Assembly: GCA_021740905.1 (NCBI GenBank)
Contig: JAIOYV010000012.1
Coordinates: forward strand, 30,414 to 94,413
Source: Bacteroidales bacterium
GTDB taxonomy: Bacteria > Bacteroidota > Bacteroidia > Bacteroidales > M50B96
Length of the DNA: 64,000 nucleotides
Reading direction: 5' to 3'
The position numbers were made by a program, and so were the translations under genes. Below the pieces are notes generated by a model. That model had not been told where the DNA came from. It searched no databases and saw only the letters and a list, made by a program, of their open reading frames with translations. Positions 1-6,776 of the stretch are shown here, in pieces. The first letter of the stretch is position 1, and every line of letters begins with the position of its first letter.

Positions 1-162
1 TGGCTTGCGAAATTCAACCAGAATGTCAATATCCGATTTTTCATCCTGGTCGTTTCTTGCGTAAGAACCAAAATAACCAATCCTGTCCACATAAAATTTA
101 TTGGAAAGGATGGGTTTTAAATCTCTTAATCTGGTTTCTATTTCAGTTTGTGTCATCATCAT
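1..162 (-). CDS. Nucleotidyltransferase (MNT-like), N-terminal part only
   Basis: The first 54 residues of a protein that runs off the left edge of the window. The visible part has the minimal nucleotidyltransferase signature: GSYARNDQ at residues 32-39, followed by SDIDILVEF at 43-51, whose two aspartates bind metal in this fold. Small proteins of this type are usually the MNT half of HEPN/MNT toxin-antitoxin pairs (known for the family). The HEPN partner would lie outside the window, so the pairing is inference. Three consecutive ATG codons stand at the start (160-162, 157-159, 154-156); any of them could be used. Confidence 0.75.
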   Translation of the reverse strand, partial: MMMTQTEIETRLRDLKPILSNKFYVDRIGYFGSYARNDQDEKSDIDILVEFRKP

Positions 163-260
163 ACAAATATAAGGATTTCAAAGCTAATTGAATCAACCCA
201 AAAATAGAGAACTACATCTTGAATCCAACCCACTCATTACATATTCATCATAATAATTAA

Positions 261-1049
261 TCATTTCCTCTTCGCTTCTTCCCAATATTTATCCATCTCC
301 GCCAAGCTCATGTCATGCAACGATTTTCCTTGTTGGATTGTTTTTTCTTCAAGATAATTAAATCGCTTGATAAATTTCCGGTTGGTCCGCTCCAGGGCAT
401 TCTCGGGGTTTATGCCGTACAAACGTGCTGCGTTGATCAGCGAAAAAAACAGGTCGCCAAATTCGGCTTCGGTTTTGTCGAAATCTTGTTGCTCGATTTC
501 ATGTTTCAGTTCGTTCAATTCTTCGTTTACTTTGTCCCACACCTGCGAGCGTTCTTCCCAATCGAACCCGACGCCACGGGCTTTGTCCTGGATGCGGTTG
601 GCTTTTACCAGTGCCGGCAAGGATTCAGGGACACCGCCTAACACCGTATTTTTCGTGCCCTTGCCGTTTTTTTCTTTTAGTTTGATGGCTTCCCAATTAT
701 CGGCCACCTCCCGGGCATCGGCCACTTTCACTCCGCCGTAAATGTGTGGGTGGCGGAACACCAGTTTATCGCACAAGGCATTAGTGACATCGGCAATGTC
801 AAATGCCTCCTTCTCCTCCCCTATTTTTGCATAGAAAACAATGTGGAGAAGAATGTCGCCCAGTTCTTTTTTTATTTCCTGAAGGTCATCTTTAAGGATG
901 GCATCGGCCAGTTCGTACACTTCCTCCAGGGTAAGGGTGCGAAGGCTTTCGAGGGTTTGTGCTTTGTCCCATGGGCATTGCGCACGCAACTCGTCCATGA
1001 TGGTAAGCAGCCGCTCGAAGGCTTTTAGTTTGTCTTGTATGTTGTTCAT
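261..1049 (-). CDS. mazG: Nucleoside triphosphate pyrophosphohydrolase MazG
   Basis: House-cleaning enzyme that hydrolyses NTPs and dNTPs to the monophosphate and pyrophosphate. Two MazG domains are visible, as in the long (about 260-residue) family form. The first has CPWDKAQT near residue 25, EEVYELADAI near 42 and ELGDILLHIVF near 62, carrying the EExxE and ExxD metal-binding residues. The second, C-terminal domain has NEELNEL followed by EAEFGDLFFSL. The start is placed at ATG 1049 (262 residues). An in-frame extension upstream to 1130 has no family resemblance and runs into the intergenic repeat. The gene is divergent from phoH, with a degenerate inverted-repeat element between them. Confidence 0.93.
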   Translation of the reverse strand: MNNIQDKLKAFERLLTIMDELRAQCPWDKAQTLESLRTLTLEEVYELADAILKDDLQEIKKELGDILLHIVFYAKIGEEKEAFDIADVTNALCDKLVFRHPHIYGGVKVADAREVADNWEAIKLKEKNGKGTKNTVLGGVPESLPALVKANRIQDKARGVGFDWEERSQVWDKVNEELNELKHEIEQQDFDKTEAEFGDLFFSLINAARLYGINPENALERTNRKFIKRFNYLEEKTIQQGKSLHDMSLAEMDKYWEEAKRK

Positions 1050-1200
1050 GTCAGAGAGTTCAGAGTTCAAATAGTTCAGAGTACAAAATTCAAGCTCTTC
1101 CGCTTGACTCGTTTCAAATCTCCAGTTCAAATTTCTTCAAACACAGACCTCAAAACTTTCCAACTCAGAACTTTCCAACTCAGAACTTATTTCTTATTTT
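1050..1200. repeat. Degenerate inverted-repeat element between mazG and phoH
   Basis: The left arm repeats AGTTCAGAGTT (about 1057-1083). The right arm repeats its near-complement AACTCAGAACT (about 1163-1192). A small tip hairpin, TCAAGC...GCTTGA, sits near 1091-1108. The whole can fold into a long imperfect hairpin between two divergent genes, so it is not simply a terminator. A short copy of the same core (AGTTCTGAGTTGGAAAGTTC) occurs near 42268. Confidence 0.6.
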
Positions 1201-1234
1201 GTCCCCGTAAAAGTAAAAAGAATAATTGCAATCA

Positions 1235-2194
1235 ATGTCTGAAAGAATAATCTATTTCGACGGGATCGACCCGGTTGATATCTATGGTGTTAACAATGCC
1301 AAGCTGGAGCGGCTTAAAAACTTTTTTTCGAAGCTGAAAATTGTTGCACGGGGAAACGAGCTAAAAGCCATTGGGGAAGAGTCGGAGTTGGAATTGTTTG
1401 GGCGCAAAATCCAGATGCTGATCGATCATTTTCACCAATATAATATTATCACCAACAACGACTTTGAGCGGATAATTTTGGTTGAAGACAGTGATGCCCC
1501 TGTTGGCAATGGCAAACGCGAAGAGCCTTTGCTGTTTGGCAACAATGGAAAACTGATCCGTGCCCGAACTCCGAATCAGTTAAAGATGGTGGAAGATTCC
1601 CAGAAAAACGACCTCCTTTTTGCCATCGGCCCTGCCGGGACCGGAAAAACATATACGGCCATTGCCCTCGCAGTGCGTGCTTTGAAAAACCGCGAGGTGA
1701 AAAAGATTGTGTTGAGCCGACCCGCCGTTGAAGCTGGCGAAAACCTTGGTTTCCTGCCCGGCGACTTAAAAGAGAAAATCGATCCCTACCTGATTCCTCT
1801 TTACGATGCCCTCGACGACATGATCCCATCCAAAAAACTAAAGGATATGATGGAGGAAGGCATCATCCAGATTGCCCCTCTTGCATTTATGCGGGGCCGC
1901 ACGCTCGAAAATGCATTTGTGATCTTGGATGAAGCCCAGAACGCCACACTCAATCAATTTAAAATGTTTGTGACCCGAATGGGGATGAACGCCAAATTCA
2001 TCGTAACTGGTGATATAACCCAAATCGACTTACCCAAAAAAAGTCAGTCGGGATTATTGCAGGCACTCACTATTTTGGAAGGGATAAAAGGCATTTCTGT
2101 TATCCGCTTCAACGAGCAGGACATTGTGCGGCATCCTTTGGTGAAAAAGATTGTGGCGGCTTATGATAAGCTTTATAAGGACAAAGTTGAGTAA
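1235..2194 (+). CDS. phoH: PhoH-like ATPase
   Basis: A 319-residue PhoH family ATPase/putative RNA helicase of the cytoplasm. Walker A is GPAGTGKT at residues 132-139 and Walker B is VILDEAQ at 229-235. Family hallmarks SRPAVEAGE (near 161-169) and GFLPGDLKEK (172-181) are present. The N-terminal 110 residues are the variable domain that precedes the ATPase core in bacterial PhoH-like proteins. The ATG at 1235 is chosen over an in-frame TTG at 1226 because it is the conventional codon and gives the usual MSER-type start. Its exact cellular substrate is not established for the family. No operon partner lies close by. Confidence 0.93.
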   Translation: MSERIIYFDGIDPVDIYGVNNAKLERLKNFFSKLKIVARGNELKAIGEESELELFGRKIQMLIDHFHQYNIITNNDFERIILVEDSDAPVGNGKREEPLLFGNNGKLIRARTPNQLKMVEDSQKNDLLFAIGPAGTGKTYTAIALAVRALKNREVKKIVLSRPAVEAGENLGFLPGDLKEKIDPYLIPLYDALDDMIPSKKLKDMMEEGIIQIAPLAFMRGRTLENAFVILDEAQNATLNQFKMFVTRMGMNAKFIVTGDITQIDLPKKSQSGLLQALTILEGIKGISVIRFNEQDIVRHPLVKKIVAAYDKLYKDKVE

Positions 2195-2382
2195 GGAATT
2201 GGGAAATTAAGGAGAATGAGGCATAGATAGAAAAGTAGACATGCAAGGCTTTCGTCTCAGCCAGTTTTGGAAAAAAGGAATTAGGTAATTGTAGTTGAAA
2301 AAATAGGAGAATAAAGAATTAAGTGGATTTATTGTATTTTTGGAATCAGATAATTTAGTTTGCCATTAATTAAATTGCAATT

Positions 2383-3612
2383 ATGACCGGGATTACCTTA
2401 TTAGATGTATTTATTGGCTTGACATTCTTGTATTTACTATTTAGTTTGTTTGCCACTATTATTTTAGAGCTTATCAATAATATTCTGAGGCTTCGGGCGC
2501 AGAATCTGGCTTTCACCCTAAAAAGGATGATGCTTGATGAGGTTAACCCCAAGATTAGATTTATTGACAAGATCAAGAATAAACTGTTTGGGACTTTTGG
2601 CTTTTTATTCGGGACTAAAAATGAAAATCTTTTCAAGGCTTTTATAAATCAACCAACCATCAAATATTTGAGCAACGGTGGACTTGTCAACAAACCTTCC
2701 TACTTATCACCGACCGACTTTTCCAAAGCACTGATAGATTCGCTTAAGGATAGTGCTCCGGACGAAGCCACGAAATTAGAGAAGATTAAAACCGGCATCA
2801 GCAAATTGTTCCCAGAAGGTTCTGAAACAAAAAAACATATCCTCTCGCTTCTCGACGACGCTGAAAATGATTTGGAGAGGTTTAAAGTCTTGCTTGAGAA
2901 CTGGTTCGAAAGTACAATGGAAAGGGCTATTGGGTGGTACAAAAGACGAATCCAGGTTATTTTACTGGCCTTAGGAATGATCATAGCTTTTAGCTTAAAT
3001 TTAGACACAATAAAAATCGCCGGAAAACTTTCAAAAGATAAAAATGCGCGAGAGCAGATGGTTAACATGTCGATTGCCTATATGGAAGCCAATAAGGACA
3101 TCATTGTCAAAAATATGGAAATCAATCCTTCCAGCACATCTCAGCATGATTCTATTACAAAAGCAAAAATCGACACTTTGTTACAGGTTAAAAAACAAGT
3201 TGAGAATGATATTGCAAACGCATCTAAAATAATTGATGCAGGATGGCCCGATGAAAAAGAGTTTACACCAAGTTGGTCGGCTGATACCTCGGAAGCAAAT
3301 CGCAAGCTGTTTTTTATGGATAAGGTCGAAATAGCTTTGGCTAAAAAAGACACATTAGTGGGGGTTGAATATCCGGCAAATATAGACAAGGCTGACTTCA
3401 AGAAATTTATCCTGGGAAAAGAATATAAGAAAGTCTATTATAGGAGTAGCTTTAAGTGGTGGACCTGGATTCATCATTTCTGGGGGTATTTGCTTACCGC
3501 TCTGGCCATTTCGGTTGGTGCCCCATTTTGGTTCGATTTGCTAAACAAACTTGTGAAGTTACGTGGGTCGGTTGCACAAAGCACAACTTCGACGGAAGGA
3601 AAGAGGAATTAA
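2383..3612 (+). CDS. Integral membrane protein of unknown function
   Basis: I do not recognise the family. The 409-residue product has a hydrophobic N-terminal helix (about residues 3-25) that lacks a signal-peptidase site. A second helix lies around 189-206 and a third around 366-385. Between the first two is a charged, lysine-rich region of about 160 residues; a similar-sized soluble loop separates the second and third helices. The C-terminus is a short tail rich in serine and threonine. This layout suggests an inner-membrane anchor protein with large soluble loops. The gene stands alone between phoH and a four-helix-bundle gene, and both flanks carry degenerate GGAATTA-type repeats. The start at ATG 2383 is clear. 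Confidence 0.75.
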   Translation: MTGITLLDVFIGLTFLYLLFSLFATIILELINNILRLRAQNLAFTLKRMMLDEVNPKIRFIDKIKNKLFGTFGFLFGTKNENLFKAFINQPTIKYLSNGGLVNKPSYLSPTDFSKALIDSLKDSAPDEATKLEKIKTGISKLFPEGSETKKHILSLLDDAENDLERFKVLLENWFESTMERAIGWYKRRIQVILLALGMIIAFSLNLDTIKIAGKLSKDKNAREQMVNMSIAYMEANKDIIVKNMEINPSSTSQHDSITKAKIDTLLQVKKQVENDIANASKIIDAGWPDEKEFTPSWSADTSEANRKLFFMDKVEIALAKKDTLVGVEYPANIDKADFKKFILGKEYKKVYYRSSFKWWTWIHHFWGYLLTALAISVGAPFWFDLLNKLVKLRGSVAQSTTSTEGKRN

Positions 3613-3700
3613 GGAAATGAGGAATTAGGGAAACAAGGAATTACTTAATTATTCACTCAACTTAATTACATATTTTCTCAATTACATAATTCACTAAAAA
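3605..3700. repeat. Degenerate GGAATTA / AATTAC repeat element
   Basis: Purine-rich repeats of the type GGAATTAAGGAAAT (about 3604-3643) are followed by their approximate complement, AATTACTTAATT and CTTAATTACAT (about 3640-3690). They form imperfect inverted arms. Similar repeats flank the next gene on its other side (4066-4147) and trail phoH near 2195-2300. Confidence 0.55.
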
Positions 3701-3705
3701 GAGAT

Positions 3706-4068
3706 ATGAAAGCAACATTTAAGACATTGGAAGCATGGAAGAAGGGCAGAGAGTTGCAAAAAAGGATTTCGAAGCTTACAAAATCATTTCCACCAGAAGA
3801 TAAATATAAACTTACCGATCAAATAATAAGGTCATCCCGATCGGTAACCGCAAACATCGCCGAAGGGTATGGTCGTTTTCATTATCAGGGACATGCCCAG
3901 TTTTGCAGGACTGCAAGAGGATCACTTTTCGAAACAATTGACCATCTTACTGTCGCACAGGATGAAGAATACATTGACGAAGCTCAGTTTGAAAACCTTA
4001 GGTCTGAGGTTCTGGAAGTAGTAAAAATACTTAATGGTTACATAAAATATCTATTAGATCAAAAATAG
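3706..4068 (+). CDS. Four-helix bundle protein (23S rRNA intervening-sequence family)
   Basis: A 120-residue member of the TIGR02436 / S23 four-helix-bundle family. The recognisable signature is FPPEDKYKLTDQIIRSSRSV (residues 29-48), followed by TANIAEGYGR and later DEEYID and LLDQK. Many members were first noticed as ORFs inside intervening sequences of 23S rRNA, but free-standing copies such as this one are common in Bacteroidota. Its function is not established. The gene is bounded on both sides by degenerate repeats with inverted arms, consistent with but not proof of mobility. No rRNA sequence is nearby. Confidence 0.88.
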   Translation: MKATFKTLEAWKKGRELQKRISKLTKSFPPEDKYKLTDQIIRSSRSVTANIAEGYGRFHYQGHAQFCRTARGSLFETIDHLTVAQDEEYIDEAQFENLRSEVLEVVKILNGYIKYLLDQK

Positions 4069-4147
4069 GAAATTAGGAAATTGAGGAATTTTGATAATAC
4101 CTATAAACCCTAATTACCTAATTGCACAATTACTTAATTACTAAATA
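4066..4147. repeat. Degenerate AGGAAATT / AATTACCT repeat element
   Basis: The left arm AATAGGAAATTAGGAAATTG (from about 4063) is followed about 40 bases on by CCTAATTACCTAATTGCACA (from about 4108) and ACTTAATTAC. These are approximate complements, so an AT-rich imperfect hairpin is possible between the four-helix-bundle gene and purC. It resembles the element at 3605-3700. Confidence 0.5.
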
Positions 4148-4149
4148 AA

Positions 4150-5091
4150 ATGAACGCAATTACAGAAACAAATTTTAAATTTCCGGGTGTAAAGAACATA
4201 TATAAAGGCAAAGTGCGAGATGTGTACGCCATGGAAAATGGCTTGATGGTGATGGTGGTATCCGACCGGATTTCGGCTTTCGATGTGGTATTGCCAAAGG
4301 GAATCCCTTACAAAGGGCAGGTGTTGAACCAGATTGCAGAGAAATTTCTTGATGCAACTTCTGACATAGTCCCAAACTGGAAAATCGCCTCGCCCGACCC
4401 GATGGTGACAGCCGGTCATTATTGCGAGCCTTTTGCTATTGAGATGATCATCCGGGGATTTCTTACAGGCAGCTCATGGCGGTCGTACAAAAATGGTTCG
4501 CGCATGATTTGTGGTGTGCCAATTCCCGAAGGTATGCAAGAGCACCAAGCGTTTGGTGAACCAATTATTACACCAACCACAAAAGCTATGGAAGGTCACG
4601 ACGAAGATATTTCGCGAGAAGAAATCCTAAAGCAGGGTATTGTTTCCGAAGAGGATTATGTGTTACTCGAAAAATACACCCGCCATCTTTTCCAGCGTGG
4701 TTGCGAGATAGCCGACAAGATGGGCCTTATTCTGGTAGACACAAAATATGAATTCGGAAAAAAAGATGGCCAGATTTACTTGATCGACGAAATCCACACA
4801 CCGGATTCATCACGGTATTTTTACAAAGAAGGCTATGCCGACCGTTTCCTAAAGGGAGAAAACCAAAAGCAACTGTCGAAAGAGTTTGTGCGCGAGTGGC
4901 TAATGGAAAATGGTTTCCAGGGCAAAGAAGGCCAGCAGGTTCCCAAAATGACAGATGAGTTTGTAAACCTGGTATCGGAACGCTACATCGAACTCTACGA
5001 AAACATTACCGGCGACAAATTCCAAAAAGCCGACATTTCGGATGTGGAGGCACGGATTGAAAAAAATGTGCTGGAGTTTTTGAAGGGGTAA
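4150..5091 (+). CDS. purC: Phosphoribosylaminoimidazole-succinocarboxamide synthase (SAICAR synthetase)
   Basis: Purine biosynthesis: condenses CAIR with aspartate using ATP to give SAICAR in the cytoplasm. The 313-residue length fits the longer bacterial/eukaryotic-type enzyme. Motifs include GKVRDVY near residue 20, [20 protein letters not shown] near 38, [10 protein letters not shown] near 101 and LVDTKYEFG, followed by [12 protein letters not shown] with residues that bind substrate. The start at ATG 4150 lies directly after the repeat element. No other purine gene is in the window, so it appears to be a single-gene transcription unit. I saw no riboswitch upstream. Confidence 0.96.
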   Translation: MNAITETNFKFPGVKNIYKGKVRDVYAMENGLMVMVVSDRISAFDVVLPKGIPYKGQVLNQIAEKFLDATSDIVPNWKIASPDPMVTAGHYCEPFAIEMIIRGFLTGSSWRSYKNGSRMICGVPIPEGMQEHQAFGEPIITPTTKAMEGHDEDISREEILKQGIVSEEDYVLLEKYTRHLFQRGCEIADKMGLILVDTKYEFGKKDGQIYLIDEIHTPDSSRYFYKEGYADRFLKGENQKQLSKEFVREWLMENGFQGKEGQQVPKMTDEFVNLVSERYIELYENITGDKFQKADISDVEARIEKNVLEFLKG

Positions 5092-5330
5092 AAAAAGTCT
5101 ATTAGTTTCCTTCTGCGTTTTTGGAAAAAGGATATTTATCATACCAAGCCTGCCATAACTTTCACCGGGAAAAGTGAGGAGTAGCAGGGCTAGATTTATT
5201 CCATTGAATATTCCTTTTCTACTTAGCGTCCATCCGTAAAGTGCTTGATTTTAATTTTTTATAACTTTTTGGATGGACCTTACTTAGATACTGCGACCAC
5301 AAGGTTTCAAATATCCAAATGTTTTAAGTA

Positions 5331-5879
5331 TCAATCCATTTTTTCAAAGGTGTATTCAAAATGTACTTTTAGTTCATAGTCACTTTCATTGTCGAGGCTT
5401 TCTGTTTTTCCTTCCATCTCAAGGGTCAATGAAGTTGTTGTGAGTTCCTTTATTTTGAAATTCCGATAGCCAAAAAAGAAATCGAGGCTTTGAATGTAAA
5501 TAAGGTCTTTTTCGGTATTGTCCAGCCAGTCCCACTCATCATCTTTAATTATCACATTGGGGCTAAGTATTTCCAAGTGGCTTGTTTTGTCAATGTAGAA
5601 TGTATATCGCAAAGTGAAATCCTCGAAGTAACCACTCCCATTTTCAAAATAAATGTATAAGTTATCCGAAGTTTTTTTATCAAACACATATAAGGCGGTA
5701 TTTATCTCCCCTTCATAAAATTCGGCATGATTACCAGATAGTTTGACCAGTTTCCATTCACCAATTAATCGATGTTCTGTGGAAGTAAAACTTCTAAAAG
5801 CAGCAGGGTTTTTTTCGGTACACGAAACCAATACCATAAGTATTAAGGATAAAGCAAAAAATCTGTTGTATATTTTCAT
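5331..5879 (-). CDS. Lipoprotein of unknown function
   Basis: A 182-residue predicted lipoprotein. A short hydrophobic leader ends in the lipobox LVSC, with the acylated cysteine at residue 20. The mature part (TEHRLIGEWKLVKL and following) looks like a lipocalin-type small beta-barrel domain common in Bacteroidota lipoproteins, judged only by the 'GEW.L' opening and alternating beta pattern. It is the second gene of a two-gene unit, 11 bases downstream of the outer-membrane-like gene at 5891-6436. Function is not recognised. Confidence 0.75.
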   Translation of the reverse strand: MKIYNRFFALSLILMVLVSCTEKNPAAFRSFTSTEHRLIGEWKLVKLSGNHAEFYEGEINTALYVFDKKTSDNLYIYFENGSGYFEDFTLRYTFYIDKTSHLEILSPNVIIKDDEWDWLDNTEKDLIYIQSLDFFFGYRNFKIKELTTTSLTLEMEGKTESLDNESDYELKVHFEYTFEKMD

Positions 5880-5890
5880 AGGGGTCTGTT

Positions 5891-6436
5891 TTAAATACTA
5901 AAGCCCAAGGCAATTGATAGTTGTCGAAAATCGGGATAATGAAAACCATCGAGGCTTTCTTTGGCAAAAAATGGGATTAGCGGAGTCCATTTTATGTGGA
6001 AGAATACTCCCCCTGGATCTGGTTGGTAACGCAAACCTACACCGGGCGACAAGATGAGCAGGTTGGCCTTTTCGTCAACATTCGATAACCTAAAATAGGC
6101 AGCACCAATACCGGTTGTCACAAAAATATAGGTCGAGGTCTCAAACATAAGTCCTGGTTCAACAATCAGGCTTTTCAATCGGTAGTCAGTAAAGTCGTCG
6201 ATCTGAGGCAAAAAACTAAATCCCGTCCTAAAAGTGCAGTAGCGAATGCCTTTTTGTTTTAATATTCGATCGTAATTGAGGCTGTAAATAACCCCATTTC
6301 CCAATGCCTCGAAATAGAATGAATTCCGGGGGTATCCGCTTATGTTTGCTTCCTGTGCCGTTATTTCATCCACCTGCGCATTAAGGCAGATTGGAAGGGT
6401 GAGGAAAAATAATAAATGTAGGAAAAATTTCTTCAT
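5891..6436 (-). CDS. Probable outer-membrane beta-barrel protein
   Basis: A 181-residue protein with a clear signal peptide (hydrophobic residues 5-19, cleavage after LNA-Q near 21). The mature part is rich in aromatic residues with alternating patterns, for example NSFYFEALGNGVIYSLNYDR, FRTGFSFLP and GVGLRYQPDP. It ends in SIALGFSI, close to the C-terminal beta-signal of outer-membrane barrels. It may be a small eight-stranded barrel. It is probably co-transcribed with the downstream lipoprotein, suggesting they act together at the outer membrane (inference). Confidence 0.7.
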   Translation of the reverse strand: MKKFFLHLLFFLTLPICLNAQVDEITAQEANISGYPRNSFYFEALGNGVIYSLNYDRILKQKGIRYCTFRTGFSFLPQIDDFTDYRLKSLIVEPGLMFETSTYIFVTTGIGAAYFRLSNVDEKANLLILSPGVGLRYQPDPGGVFFHIKWTPLIPFFAKESLDGFHYPDFRQLSIALGFSI

Positions 6437-6776
6437 TCCATTAAAATTAAATGAACACTTTATTCGACATTGAAATTCCTAATTGGAGCAAAACCCTAGT
6501 TCTTGGCAATAATTATTGAACGAGACTCCTGCACAAAATAGTGGATATAAATGTATAAATTAATAGATATTAAAAAATATGTTCTTCAGCATATTTATAA
6601 AACCTAAAAAGTTGTCTAAATACTTATCAGCTATAACCAAAGGTATTGTTTTGGTACATCGAAAGGAATAAGATTTTGCCAGGAAAGTTCTACTGTGAAT
6701 TTTATGGAAGAAATGAATTAATCGTTTTATTTATCTTAATTTTGCTGTCATAAATTTTTAACCCAAAAACCTAATT
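6437..6776. other. Intergenic region between divergent genes
   Basis: A 340-base AT-rich stretch between the minus-strand outer-membrane gene and the plus-strand PKD protein. Apart from a TAnnTTTG promoter box near its right end, I see no gene or RNA structure in it. Confidence 0.6.
6737..6744 (+). promoter_or_regulatory. Putative Bacteroidota -7 box (TAATTTTG)
   Basis: Matches TAnnTTTG and ends 33 bases before the ATG of the GEVED-PKD gene at 6777. The paralogous downstream gene has a box at the identical distance. No convincing -33 TTTG was found. Confidence 0.45.

Noticed and set aside
5228..5278. 8-base inverted repeat GTCCATCC/GGATGGAC as a terminator for purC
   Set aside because: The arms are 35 bases apart with an AT-rich loop and no T-run beyond; too weak to call.
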